Shown here piece after piece: positions 1-8,267 of a DNA stretch of 64,000 nucleotides (position 1 is its first letter; each line of letters starts with the position of its first letter). The DNA comes from Brevibacterium epidermidis NBRC 14811 (GTDB lineage: Bacteria > Actinomycetota > Actinomycetes > Actinomycetales > Brevibacteriaceae), in the NCBI RefSeq assembly GCF_001570805.1, contig NZ_BCSJ01000021.1, forward strand, positions 1 through 64,000, read 5' to 3'. The position numbers were made by a program, and so were the translations under genes. The notes below the pieces were generated by a model, which saw nothing but the letters and a program-made list of their open reading frames with translations, was not told where the DNA came from and did not search any database.

Positions 1-625
1 AACGGCCGATTCCTCGGCTGAAGCCTCCGTGGCTGCGGCAGCTGACTCGTCCTCGGCAGGAGCTGCCGACGGTGCCGAAGCAGAAGCGGAAGCCTCGACT
101 GAGGCCGACGCGGATCCGGAGGGTGCTGCCGCAGCCGACTCGGCTGAGGCTGAGGCCGAGGCAGACGCTGCGGAAGCCACCGCAGATGCCGAGGCTGACG
201 CGGCCGAGGCATCGGCTTCGACCGATGGCGACAACGCCAACGCCTCGGCGGCAGACGATGCCGACAAGGCCACGGCAGCCGCCGATTCGGACCAGGCAGC
301 AGCCACCGACGGCGGAGACAGCGCCGACGCAGCCGCAGCCTCGGCGAATGCTGGTGGATCGGCAAGTGCCGGAGACTCGGCCAACGCCGGAACCTCGGCG
401 AACGCCTCCTCAGGGTCCTCGGCCAACGCAGGTTCCAGCGCCAACGGCGGAGCCTCGGCCGGTTCGAGCACGAACGCGTCGGGCAGCAGCGCCGGTGGAG
501 ATCTGCCGCGGACGGGTGCCGACGGCATCCCGGCCATGGCCGGATTCGCCGCACTGCTCCTCGCCGGTGGTGCCGCAGCGGTGTGGGCAACCCGCCGCTA
601 CCGCGTCTCGGCAGGCAAGCACTGA
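1..625 (+). CDS. LPXTG cell-wall-anchored surface protein, C-terminal part
   Basis: The frame is open from base 2, so the gene enters from the left edge and only about 207 codons are visible. The visible part is an extreme Ala/Ser/Asp/Glu low-complexity region with repeats such as AEAEAEA and SANAGSSAN. It ends in a sortase signal: LPRTG at 503-517, a hydrophobic stretch (AGFAALLLAGGAAAVWA) and a basic tail (RRYR). Sortase would cleave between T and G and link the protein to peptidoglycan. The acidic repeat is probably a stalk or wall-spanning segment. A GTG at 29 is only an internal codon. The N-terminal functional domain is outside the window, so the activity is unknown. A strong hairpin terminator follows. 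Confidence 0.85.
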   Translation, partial: TADSSAEASVAAAADSSSAGAADGAEAEAEASTEADADPEGAAAADSAEAEAEADAAEATADAEADAAEASASTDGDNANASAADDADKATAAADSDQAAATDGGDSADAAAASANAGGSASAGDSANAGTSANASSGSSANAGSSANGGASAGSSTNASGSSAGGDLPRTGADGIPAMAGFAALLLAGGAAAVWATRRYRVSAGKH

Positions 626-659
626 GGGTGACCCAGCTCAGTCACTGAGCTGACGCCAC

Positions 660-697
660 AACGGCGGGGTCGGAGTGAGAACTCCGGCCCCGCCGTT
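660..697 (+). terminator. Rho-independent-type hairpin after the LPXTG gene
   Basis: A 17-bp inverted repeat (660-676 with 681-697, one G:T pair, 4-nt loop) starts 35 nt after the stop codon. It is preceded by a second small dyad (634-652, 9-bp arms around one base). It lies between convergent genes, so it may work in both directions. No clear U-tract follows, which is common in actinobacteria. Confidence 0.75.
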
Positions 698-770
698 CGT
701 GTATCCGCCCACTGCAACTTCCACAAACCGCCGAAAGCAGCCGACCACCCACCCCACCAAGCCCAAAAAC

Positions 771-2300
771 CTACAACCCGCGCCCGGCCTCCCACGGTTC
801 CTCCGAGGCCCCGGTGATAAGCGCGTTGACCGACATCGCCTGTGCGTCGGTGAACGAGGCGACGTAGTCCACGACCGCCCGAGCCCGGCCGCGCCGAACG
901 ATCGCCGCCGCGCCTTCCTCCCCCAGCGCTTCAGGATTGCGCGCGTACAGATCCTGGTACTCCTGTGTGGCCGCCTCGACGGAATCGACGAGCCGCCTCG
1001 GGATCCTGGTCGCCTCATCGGGGTCGAGGAGCCATTCGTGGAAGCCCTCGACCAGGGAGGCGATGATCCGCGTCTGCCCGCGCTGATAAACCGCGAGGTC
1101 GGAGCGTTCGAGCACGAACTTCGCGTGCACGAACTTGAGCACCACGACGTCGTGCCAGGCTTCCTGGCTCAGCCGCACGTGCCCGCTGCGAATGTGCGGA
1201 TCCGGGTCGACGACGATCGAAGCCTGCAGCCGATCGATCCAGCGCCTGGTGAACCCGGTGACCGCACGATCCGCCTCCAGTCCCCCATCGTAGGGAACCG
1301 CCAGCAACCCCTCGACGAGGTCCCGATTGATCCGCTCGACCGAGGCCCGGAACGCCTCCTCTGACGCGATCCACGGATCCTTCTCCCCGATGTGTCGCCG
1401 GATTGCTTCGAGGGCATGACCAGGACGACGTCGATCCAACTCCGCGGAATCGAGCGTCGCCAACTCTCTGCAGTCGCGCAGCCACCGCCCGAGCTCTGCG
1501 GATACAGCCGTATACTGCAGCACGTTCGACCGGTAGAAATCGTCCAGGTCGTGCACCGCATACGCAATATCGTCGGCGACATCCATGACCGCACACTCGA
1601 GCGTCTGCTGATACTTCCCGATCGCCGGAAACGCCGAGAGCACGTCCGCCATCTCCTCGACCTCAGTGGCATAGGCGGAAAACTTCATCGCCCCCTCGCC
1701 GACATCGTCGCCGACCCCGCGGGGCATCCGCGCCGCCGACGACGCCCGATCGCCCGTCCATTCCCCGCGCTCCCACGGATACTTGAGCACCGCAGCTCGA
1801 ACCGCACGCGTGAGGTTCAGGCCGCGCGCCGTTGCCTCGCAGCTGTCGAGAGCGGTGAGAATCCGAAACGTCTGCGCGTTCCCTTCGAATCCGTCATCGA
1901 GGCGCAGCACCTGCCGCGACACCCGGTCGAGTTCCTTCTCGCCGAGGTGGCCGAACGGCGGGTGCCCCAGATCGTGGGCGGCCGCGGCCGCCTGCACGAC
2001 AACAGGATCGCACCCGCCGAGGCGGCTGACCGTATCCCGGGTCGCCTCGTCGGCGTTATTCAACGTGATCGCGATCGATCGGGCCACTGCGGAGACCTTG
2101 AGCGAATGGGTCAGCCGGTTGTGGATGACGGTGCCGGACCCGGCCTGCGGGATGACCTGGGTGACCGAGGCCAGGCGGGAGAAGAACGGGGAGAACCGGA
2201 TCCGTTCGATATCGACGCGGAACTCGTCCTCTCCGGGGCGGGCCTCCTCGGCGACATTGCGATCGCGGCCCCCGGTCAAGTGAAATCTCTGGCGTTCCAT
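771..2300 (-). CDS. dgt: Deoxyguanosinetriphosphate triphosphohydrolase-like HD-domain protein
   Basis: The 509-aa protein hydrolyses dNTPs to deoxynucleoside plus triphosphate if it acts like Dgt, and so would affect cytosolic dNTP pools. The HD-domain metal motif is clear: H65 in THSLKV, the H109-D110 pair in AHDLGHPPFGH, and a downstream Asp in DVADDIAYAVHD. The segment FSRLASVTQV is also typical of the family. Length fits Dgt type 1 of Gram-positives. On the coding strand TAGTCT lies exactly 6 nt before the ATG and no Shine-Dalgarno is visible, so the mRNA is probably leaderless. A perfect 68-bp palindrome lies 37 nt upstream. The true substrate preference cannot be read from sequence. 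Confidence 0.9.
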   Translation of the reverse strand: MERQRFHLTGGRDRNVAEEARPGEDEFRVDIERIRFSPFFSRLASVTQVIPQAGSGTVIHNRLTHSLKVSAVARSIAITLNNADEATRDTVSRLGGCDPVVVQAAAAAHDLGHPPFGHLGEKELDRVSRQVLRLDDGFEGNAQTFRILTALDSCEATARGLNLTRAVRAAVLKYPWERGEWTGDRASSAARMPRGVGDDVGEGAMKFSAYATEVEEMADVLSAFPAIGKYQQTLECAVMDVADDIAYAVHDLDDFYRSNVLQYTAVSAELGRWLRDCRELATLDSAELDRRRPGHALEAIRRHIGEKDPWIASEEAFRASVERINRDLVEGLLAVPYDGGLEADRAVTGFTRRWIDRLQASIVVDPDPHIRSGHVRLSQEAWHDVVVLKFVHAKFVLERSDLAVYQRGQTRIIASLVEGFHEWLLDPDEATRIPRRLVDSVEAATQEYQDLYARNPEALGEEGAAAIVRRGRARAVVDYVASFTDAQAMSVNALITGASEEPWEAGRGL

Positions 2301-2336
2301 GAACTCAGACTACCGATTCCGCACCCTGAAGACCCT

Positions 2337-2404
2337 CTATTGCTACCTGACGGGGGCCCAGCAACCTGGCGCCAGGTTGCTGGGCCCCCGTCAGGTAGCA
2401 ATAG
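2337..2404. repeat. Perfect 68-bp palindrome (34-bp arms, no loop)
   Basis: Bases 2337-2370 are the exact reverse complement of 2371-2404, centred on GGC|GCC. Pairing continues one wobble and one more pair outward. It lies between the divergent starts of dgt and the small acidic gene, so it is not an ordinary end-of-gene terminator. It could be a dispersed palindromic element or a transcription insulator. Its copy number cannot be judged here. Confidence 0.9.
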
Positions 2405-2410
2405 GGACCC

Positions 2411-2439
2411 TTGAGACTCAGATCACAGCATCGTATGGT
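2411..2439 (+). promoter_or_regulatory. Putative vegetative promoter of the small acidic gene
   Basis: TTGAGA at 2411-2416 and TATGGT at 2434-2439 are separated by 17 nt, close to the housekeeping sigma consensus. It lies 27 nt before the ATG at 2466, just outside the long palindrome. Confidence 0.55.
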
Positions 2440-2465
2440 GAGGATACCTATAGGAGGTGGTCACA

Positions 2466-2645
2466 ATGACCGGAGTCAATGAAGATTTCTACCAGCCCCA
2501 GACCCATCCCGGCGACATCATCGAAGTCGAGGACGAAGAGACCGGTGAAATGGTCAAGCACATGATCTACCTCGACGAGTTCGGCAACGGCACGAAGACA
2601 CGGCCGTTGAGCGAGGAAGAGCTCAAAGACCTCGACGACGCCTGA
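2466..2645 (+). CDS. Small acidic hypothetical protein (59 aa)
   Basis: This is a 59-residue, strongly acidic, soluble protein rich in Asp/Glu (VEDEETGEM, EEELKDLDDA) with no cysteine, membrane segment or signal peptide. The start is ATG 2466, because AGGAGG at 2452-2457 sits 8 nt upstream. A GTG nine bases earlier overlaps that Shine-Dalgarno and is rejected. A good promoter precedes it. I do not recognise the family, and nothing in the neighbourhood assigns a role. Confidence 0.7.
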   Translation: MTGVNEDFYQPQTHPGDIIEVEDEETGEMVKHMIYLDEFGNGTKTRPLSEEELKDLDDA

Positions 2646-2715
2646 GTCTTCCCTCGCCGAGGCGGCTTCCCCCACTTCCCGACTCACCGACGACCCATGG
2701 GGGTCAGTCGCGCCC

Positions 2716-3465
2716 TCACCAGCGGGCGCGGACGGTTTCTGTGGGTCCGTCGACTTCCGTGAAGCCGGCGTCGACGACGCTGATCTGCTGGTCGTTCGCC
2801 GCCCACGATTCTCGGCTTGCCGTGATCACGCGCAGGCTGAACTCGGATTCGCGCCAGCGATTCCGCACATCGTCGGGCATCTGCTCGAACGCCAGCTGCG
2901 CAGCATGACCGCATTGGGCGGCGGCCTTCCCGGTCGTCAGCGTCAACGCAGGTGAGAGTTCGATCGTCACGACCGCTTCGACGGCGGACACGGAGCTCTC
3001 TCCCTCATCCGGGAATTCGGTGCCGCCGACCTGGAGCTTCTTCAGCTCAGTCGGCAGAGGTTCGACGGGTCCGGGGGCGAACACGAGCGCCTCGGCGGGA
3101 GCGAAATCGTCGGTGCCGCCGAAGGTCACGCTCACACACCCGAGGGCACGTGCGTCCTCGAGCTTCTTCCCGTCGCCACGACGCACGACCTTGCGGATGG
3201 CTCCGTCCCGCCAGTATTCAACGGCCTCATTCCATTCCCCTCCCGGCTGCGAACGCGGATCGTCGAGGAAGGTCACGACGGCGCGAGAGGTGGCCTCGAG
3301 GACGTCGACATGGCGGGCGATGGCAGTCTTGGACCGACGCACGACGATCGGCAGGGACCACGGGATGTCGTGGTCGGTCTCGTGCCGGCGCATGTGATCG
3401 GTGCGCAGATTCTCGGTCGGCACATCGCCAGGCTGCGGATGCCCGGGCTGCATGCTGTCGGTCAA
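2716..3465 (-). CDS. Peptidyl-tRNA hydrolase II-like protein
   Basis: The 249-aa protein has a C-terminal domain (about residues 165-249) with the Pth2-type core LTTGKAAAQCGHAAQLAF, including the conserved Lys (K180) and the GK...QC.HA pattern. Pth2 enzymes release peptides from peptidyl-tRNA in the cytosol. The first 160 residues are not typical of Pth2 and look like a separate actinobacterial extension. The start is TTG 3465: AGGAG lies 7 nt upstream, while the ATG four codons later is too far from it. Activity is inferred from the motif only; several actinobacterial Pth2-like proteins remain untested. Confidence 0.75.
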   Translation of the reverse strand: MTDSMQPGHPQPGDVPTENLRTDHMRRHETDHDIPWSLPIVVRRSKTAIARHVDVLEATSRAVVTFLDDPRSQPGGEWNEAVEYWRDGAIRKVVRRGDGKKLEDARALGCVSVTFGGTDDFAPAEALVFAPGPVEPLPTELKKLQVGGTEFPDEGESSVSAVEAVVTIELSPALTLTTGKAAAQCGHAAQLAFEQMPDDVRNRWRESEFSLRVITASRESWAANDQQISVVDAGFTEVDGPTETVRARW

Positions 3466-3684
3466 GGTTTCGCTCCTGCAATGTCAGTGTCCGTGAGGAT
3501 TGTCGTTCGGGGTGCGGGGCCGCCGGTGCCGCAGTCCCATAGTCATAACAGTCGCGACCGCCGGATATTCCGCGACACCGCCGATGCGCGCCGCACGGTC
3601 CCAACGTCGCACCCGAACCGCTGGCCCCTCCGCTTGATGACCAGGTGCCCTCGCTAAGCTGGGAATCATTGCCGCCGACCAAGA

Positions 3685-4767
3685 ATGAGGCTGATGATTC
3701 CCGGCGTGACAGTCGACCCCGCGCTCACCGAAGCGCTGCTGGCCACCATTCCTGCCGACATCGTGGCATCGATGTCGCCACAGATGCGCGAGGTCATGGC
3801 CGTCCAGGCCACTCGGGCCGACGCGTGCCGCCGAGCCGGCGAGGCCTTCGCCGCTGCCCCCGGTGACCTCTCCCCTGCCGCTCGATCTTTGGCCGCCAAA
3901 CGCGCCGAATACCGGACCGAACGCACGCTGTGGAACGAAGGTGGCCCAACCATGGCCCGCACCGATGATCACCACATCCGTGCCGCCGGGGTCGACGTTC
4001 CGATCCGCATCCATCGCCCCACCACCGAGGCGGTCCTGCCCGGTCTCCTGTTCCTCCACGGCGGTGGGTTCAGCCTCGGAGACCTCGATACGCACGACCG
4101 GATCATGCGCGTGCTCGCCGCTGCCGGCGGTTTCGCCGTGATCGGAGTCGACTATTCGCTGTCGCCGGAGGTGAAGTTCCCGCAGGCGCTGCACGAGTGT
4201 GCCGGGGTCGTCGACCATCTCGCCGGCCACGGTGAGGATTTCGACATCGACGGCACACGTCTGGCCATCTCCGGAGATTCGGCTGGGGCGGTGCTCACCC
4301 TCGGGGCAGGTCTGCTTCTGCGCGATGAACCGGAGACCATCGGGGCGAGTCCCGCGAGCTTCTCGGCTTTGCGCGCCCTTCTGCCCATCTACGGCAGCCA
4401 CGGTCTCATCGACTCGGCCAGTCGCAGGCTCTACGGCGGCGACTGGGACGGAATGGGCATCCACGACCTCAGCAACCTCCTCGACGACTACCTGCCGACC
4501 CCGGAGGACGAACATTCACCGTTCGTCGCGCACCTCACCGCCGATCTCTCCGGTCTGCCGCCGGTGTTCGTCGCGGCCGCCGGTCTCGATCCGTTGCGCG
4601 ATGACAGCCGGGCATTGGCCAGGACCCTGCAGCGGGCAGGCAACGACGTCCGCTTCGAGGAGTATCCGGATGTGCTCCATTCGTTCCTCCACTTCGGTCG
4701 GATCCTCGACGACACAACCACGGTGCTCCACAACGCTGCGGCTTTCGCTGCACACCATCTGAACTGA
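3685..4767 (+). CDS. Alpha/beta-hydrolase fold-3 esterase (HSL/acetyl esterase type)
   Basis: The 360-aa protein has the hormone-sensitive-lipase layout: oxyanion-hole HGGG at 125-128, nucleophile elbow GDSAG at 197-201 (Ser199), catalytic Asp302 in LDPLRDD and His332 in VLHSF. These enzymes hydrolyse short-chain acyl esters in the cytosol. The N-terminal 90 residues form the helical cap. No signal peptide is seen. ATG 3685 is taken as the start, with ATG 3694 as an alternative; neither has a convincing ribosome binding site. The gene stands alone, converging with the yihY gene. The natural substrate cannot be deduced. Confidence 0.85.
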   Translation: MRLMIPGVTVDPALTEALLATIPADIVASMSPQMREVMAVQATRADACRRAGEAFAAAPGDLSPAARSLAAKRAEYRTERTLWNEGGPTMARTDDHHIRAAGVDVPIRIHRPTTEAVLPGLLFLHGGGFSLGDLDTHDRIMRVLAAAGGFAVIGVDYSLSPEVKFPQALHECAGVVDHLAGHGEDFDIDGTRLAISGDSAGAVLTLGAGLLLRDEPETIGASPASFSALRALLPIYGSHGLIDSASRRLYGGDWDGMGIHDLSNLLDDYLPTPEDEHSPFVAHLTADLSGLPPVFVAAAGLDPLRDDSRALARTLQRAGNDVRFEEYPDVLHSFLHFGRILDDTTTVLHNAAAFAAHHLN

Positions 4768-4779
4768 TTCGTGCGGTCG

Positions 4780-4794
4780 GCGCCCAGCGGGCGC
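4780..4794. terminator. Small GC hairpin between convergent genes
   Basis: GCGCCC-AGC-GGGCGC forms a 6-bp stem between the esterase stop (4767) and the yihY-like stop (4814). It is placed correctly for a terminator but is short and lacks a U-tract. Confidence 0.3.
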
Positions 4795-4813
4795 GGACGA
4801 AACGGGTTTCCGG

Positions 4814-5806
4814 TCAGCGGCCCGTGACCTGGTTCCTTCGCCCAGGGCTGCCGTGAGTGCCGTGACCAGGACGCCCAGGGCTGCTGTGACTGCTGTCAGC
4901 AGGACGCTCCTCGCTGCCGCGATCCGAACGACCGCCTTCCCTCGGCCGTCGGAACAGCACGTCTGCGTCACCGTCGGACTGCCGTTGCCGCTCGCGTTCG
5001 ATCTCGGCGTCGAACTCGGCGCCGAGGAGCAGCGAGAGGTTGACCATCCACACCCAGGCGAGCCCGACGATCACTCCCCCGATCGACCCATAGGTGACGT
5101 TGTAGCTGCTGAAATTGTTGATGTAGAGCACGAAGCAGGCCGACACGGCAAGCAGCACGAGCAGCGCGACGAACGCACCGAGGCTGACCCACCGGAACTT
5201 CGGCTGCCTGACGTTCGGGGTCACGTAGTAGAGCAGGGCGATGAGCAGCATGACGAAGAAGACGAAGACCGGCCATCTGACCACGTTCCAGATCAGCAGG
5301 GCAACCGCGCCCATTCCGATGAGCTCGCCGAGCGTTTCGGCGATAGGCCCCGACAGCACGAGCAGCAGCCCCAGAGCGGCCAGGACAATAAGCGTGACCA
5401 CGGTCATCAGGAGCATGAGCGGCTTGAACTTCCAATACGGCCTGGTCTCCTCGACCCGGTAGACAGCGTTCAAGGCACGACCGAGCGCGCCGATGTATTT
5501 CGACGACGACCAGATCGCCAGCAGCAGGCTGCCGATGAGGGTGACACCGGCCGAAGACGACTCGGTGAGTTCGACGATGATCGGGCGAATCGCCTTGGCC
5601 GCCTCGGCCGAGACTCCGTGGACCAGGGAGAGCACCGCCTTCGTGGTCGACTCGGCTTCCCCGACCACGCCGAGCAGCGACACCATGGCGAGGATCGCCG
5701 GGGCAGCAGAGAGCAGAGCGTAGAAGCTCAGCCCGGCTGCTCTGTCGAGGCACTCGTCGTCGAGCAGACGCCGAAGAGCGCCCTTGACGATTCGCACTCG
5801 ATTCAA
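4814..5806 (-). CDS. YihY/BrkB-family inner-membrane protein
   Basis: The protein (about 330 aa) has the YihY/UPF0761 pattern: N-terminal DDECLDRAAGLSFYALLSAAP, about six hydrophobic segments, the central SSSKYIGALGRALNAVYRVEE and the late YGSIGGVIVGLAWVWMVNLSLLLGAEFDAE. An arginine/serine-rich hydrophilic tail of about 70 residues follows. The molecular function of the family is unknown; older RNase BN names are obsolete. The frame stays open upstream into the AI-2E gene, but that part is out-of-frame overlap. TTG 5806 (or GTG 5797) just after the AI-2E stop is the likely start, giving an operon with AI-2E. Confidence 0.8.
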   Translation of the reverse strand: MNRVRIVKGALRRLLDDECLDRAAGLSFYALLSAAPAILAMVSLLGVVGEAESTTKAVLSLVHGVSAEAAKAIRPIIVELTESSSAGVTLIGSLLLAIWSSSKYIGALGRALNAVYRVEETRPYWKFKPLMLLMTVVTLIVLAALGLLLVLSGPIAETLGELIGMGAVALLIWNVVRWPVFVFFVMLLIALLYYVTPNVRQPKFRWVSLGAFVALLVLLAVSACFVLYINNFSSYNVTYGSIGGVIVGLAWVWMVNLSLLLGAEFDAEIERERQRQSDGDADVLFRRPREGGRSDRGSEERPADSSHSSPGRPGHGTHGSPGRRNQVTGR

Positions 5807-5823
5807 CCGTGGCCCGGCCCGTC

Positions 5824-6909
5824 TCAACGCTGTCCCACTCTGTAGTCCTTGGCCGCGTGGATCATCGCATTGAGAGTCGCGATGACCGGCACGGAGAAGA
5901 AGGCCCCGGCGATGCCCGCCACCGCTGCTCCCGCTGTCACCCCGAGGATCACAGCCAGGGGGTGGATCTTCACTGTGGGCCCTGTCAGCCACGGCTGCAG
6001 AACGTGGCTTTCGAGCTGTTGGACGACGACGACGATCGCGAGCATGATCAGGCCGTGCACCCACCCGTTGAAGAGCAGCGCCAAGCCGACCGCGACCGCT
6101 CCGCCCACGATCGCTCCGACGAACGGCACGAAGGCACCGAGGAAGACCACCATGGCGATCGGCACCGCCAAGGGGACGCCGAGGATCAGAGCACCCACTC
6201 CGATTCCGATCGCATCGCTGGCCGCGACGACCAGCTGGATCCGAATGAAGTTCGTCAGCGTCTTCCAACCGGCCTCACCGGCCGCGAAGATCCGCGCATG
6301 CGCCTTCTTCGGCCAGATGTTGACGACCCAGGTCCAGATGCCGCGCCCGTCGATGAGCGCGAAGAGGGTGACGAACAGGATGATGATGACGCCTTCGATT
6401 ACATGAGCCGCCGTCGTGCCCACCTCGGCGGCACCGGAGCCGAGACCGGCGGCGTTGTCCTGCAGCCACTTCCCCGAGGAATCAACGAGGTCGTTGAGTT
6501 TGGCTTCGGTGATTCCGAACGGCTGCGTGGCCAAGAGCTGCTTCGCCTCGTCCAGGGTCGTCGCCACCTGCTTCTGGATCTCAGGTATCTCACTTCTGAT
6601 CTGAAAGGTGATGAGGAGGACGAGCCCGGCCAACAGGCCGAGGACGACCACCCACACGGTGACCACCGCCAACCATTTCGGCCACCGATGCCGCTGCAGG
6701 AACGTCGACATGGGGACCAGGAGGGCAGAGAGGACGAGGCCGGCCAGGAATGGAACGACGATCTGTGCGATCTGCAGTGCCACGAAGATCGCGACTGTGA
6801 TTCCCGCGATGATCACCAGCAGGTATCCGGTGAAGCGGGCACCGAGTTTGAGTCCCTCGGGTATCGGGTCATCGCGATTCGGAGGCGCGTTCAATGGACC
6901 TTCTGTCAT
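5824..6909 (-). CDS. AI-2E family transporter (UPF0118, PerM-like)
   Basis: This 361-aa polytopic protein has a pair of N-terminal membrane helices, a soluble middle region (about 110-180) and a C-terminal block of helices. The family signatures are visible: PFVGAIVGG and the late HPLAVILGVTAGAAVAGIAGAFFSVPV. The family includes proposed autoinducer-2 exporters and Na+/H+ antiporters, so the substrate is unresolved. TAGTGT lies 6 nt before the ATG with no Shine-Dalgarno, suggesting a leaderless mRNA. The yihY-like gene follows 17 nt after the stop and is probably co-transcribed. Confidence 0.88.
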   Translation of the reverse strand: MTEGPLNAPPNRDDPIPEGLKLGARFTGYLLVIIAGITVAIFVALQIAQIVVPFLAGLVLSALLVPMSTFLQRHRWPKWLAVVTVWVVVLGLLAGLVLLITFQIRSEIPEIQKQVATTLDEAKQLLATQPFGITEAKLNDLVDSSGKWLQDNAAGLGSGAAEVGTTAAHVIEGVIIILFVTLFALIDGRGIWTWVVNIWPKKAHARIFAAGEAGWKTLTNFIRIQLVVAASDAIGIGVGALILGVPLAVPIAMVVFLGAFVPFVGAIVGGAVAVGLALLFNGWVHGLIMLAIVVVVQQLESHVLQPWLTGPTVKIHPLAVILGVTAGAAVAGIAGAFFSVPVIATLNAMIHAAKDYRVGQR

Positions 6910-7051
6910 GGACCAACACTAATGCCGCGAGCCGCACAGTGGGTGGACCATTCTGTTCTGGCCCGCCGGCGCGGGCGAGAACGGGGCTCCGGTCAGCCGC
7001 CTCCGAGGAAAATCCGAAGATGTACTAAAAGTGAATTACTACGGTATTCCG

Positions 7052-8137
7052 ATGACCAGATTGCGACGTTGGCCCTACAGCTTTGCCATGGCGCTCGCCC
7101 TCCTCGTCGGAGCGGCCGCCGTGTTCTCCTCCCTCTTCCTCGACCTCCCGCTGCGGGACCCCGACGGCTTCCTCGGTCCCTCATACATCCGTCTGCCTCT
7201 GCTGGTTCTCGGATTCATCGGCGCCGGGCTGATCGTGGAAACGGTGAGGCGAAACGGGTGGCGAAATCTGCCGACGTCGGTCGTCGACATCGCAAAGAAG
7301 GAGTGGAATGCCCACCGGCTGCTGTGCATCGGTGCCGGGCTGCTGAGTTTCTACGTCTGCTACGTCGCCTACCGCAATCTCAAGAGCGTGCTGCCGGTCT
7401 ACCGCGAGGGCACCCTCTTCGATCAGCAGCTGTTCCACCTCGACCATTGGCTCGTGGGCGGGAACACTCCGGCCGTGCTCCTGCACGAACTCCTCGGCAC
7501 CGGCATCGCAGCGAACCTCCTCTCTATCGCTTACCTCGCTTACCTGCCGCTCATTCCGATCAGCCTCGGCGCGGTCCTCGTGCTCAATCGCAGACTCGCC
7601 GTCGGCGCTTGGTATACGACGATGTTGAGCCTCAATTGGGTGCTCGGCACCGTCAGCTACTATCTCCTGCCGTCGGTCGGTCCCGTGTTCAGCCACGCCG
7701 AGGTCTTCCGGGCGCTGCCCGACACCGGAGTCAGTGAGCTCCAGGAATCCCTCATCGACACTCGCCTCGACTACCTCAGCAACCCGATCGGCAGCGATTC
7801 CATCCAGGGTGTCGCCGCGTTCGCTTCGCTTCACGTCTCCGTCACCTTCGCCGCAGCATTGTTCATGACGCTGACGAAACAGCATCGCGCCGTCCAGGTG
7901 TTCACCTGGATCTTCTTCGGTGTGACGGTCGTGGCCACCATCTACTTCGGATGGCATTACATCCTCGACGACATCGCGGGCATCGGCATCGGCTGGGCGT
8001 CGGTGGCGCTCTCCGCATGGGTGACCGGGCACCGCCGAGTTCGCCGACGGCCGGTCGCCGCAGTCTCCGAGCCTGATTCCGTGTCCGCGGCGAAGTCCGC
8101 GGATTCTGTCTCACGCACCGCCGGGGCTATACTGTAA
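7052..8137 (+). CDS. PAP2-superfamily membrane phosphatase/transferase
   Basis: This 361-aa integral membrane protein has about six hydrophobic segments. The C-terminal half carries the PAP2/inositolphosphotransferase features: PSVGPVF, FASLHVSVTFAAAL (catalytic-type His) and YFGWHYILDDIAG (His plus Asp). Relatives act on lipid phosphates or transfer phospho-head groups at the outer membrane face. An in-frame GTG lies at 7031, but TACGGT is exactly 6 nt before ATG 7052, the spacing of a leaderless start, so 7052 is preferred. The hydrophilic C-terminal tail overlaps the probable promoter of the helicase gene. The substrate is unknown. Confidence 0.85.
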   Translation: MTRLRRWPYSFAMALALLVGAAAVFSSLFLDLPLRDPDGFLGPSYIRLPLLVLGFIGAGLIVETVRRNGWRNLPTSVVDIAKKEWNAHRLLCIGAGLLSFYVCYVAYRNLKSVLPVYREGTLFDQQLFHLDHWLVGGNTPAVLLHELLGTGIAANLLSIAYLAYLPLIPISLGAVLVLNRRLAVGAWYTTMLSLNWVLGTVSYYLLPSVGPVFSHAEVFRALPDTGVSELQESLIDTRLDYLSNPIGSDSIQGVAAFASLHVSVTFAAALFMTLTKQHRAVQVFTWIFFGVTVVATIYFGWHYILDDIAGIGIGWASVALSAWVTGHRRVRRRPVAAVSEPDSVSAAKSADSVSRTAGAIL

Positions 8138-8267
8138 TCACCTGCGAACCCGTTTTCGGGTTCCCTGCGTCGTCAGGACGCCTCGTCTCTGCAGCTGGGT
8201 GATAGCACCCGCGCATTTCCGAAGCCGTTTTCTCTCGGCGATCGAGAGCGCCGACAGCGCTCATTCC
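8128..8267 (+). promoter_or_regulatory. Promoter and structured 5' leader of the DEAD-box helicase
   Basis: TATACT at 8128-8133, inside the end of the PAP2 gene, is a good -10 (weak -35 TTCTGT at 8104-8109). After it come consecutive small hairpins: 8146-8163 (6 bp), 8167-8181 (5 bp), 8197-8210 (4 bp), 8232-8248 (6 bp) and 8247-8261 (5 bp, mutually exclusive with the fourth). Long folded leaders are typical of cold-regulated RNA helicase mRNAs. Regulation here is inferred. Confidence 0.5.

Noticed and set aside
2337..2404. Ordinary Rho-independent terminator
   Set aside because: Both neighbouring genes start, rather than end, beside it, so it cannot terminate either of them in the normal sense.
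5807..6268. N-terminal extension of the YihY-like protein
   Set aside because: It overlaps the AI-2E coding sequence out of frame, and its Arg-rich translation does not resemble a YihY N-terminus.
5809..7737. 642-codon open frame on the plus strand
   Set aside because: It is antisense to the YihY and AI-2E genes and then out of frame with PAP2. The translation is His/Asp/Arg-rich without a domain, typical of shadow frames in high-GC DNA.
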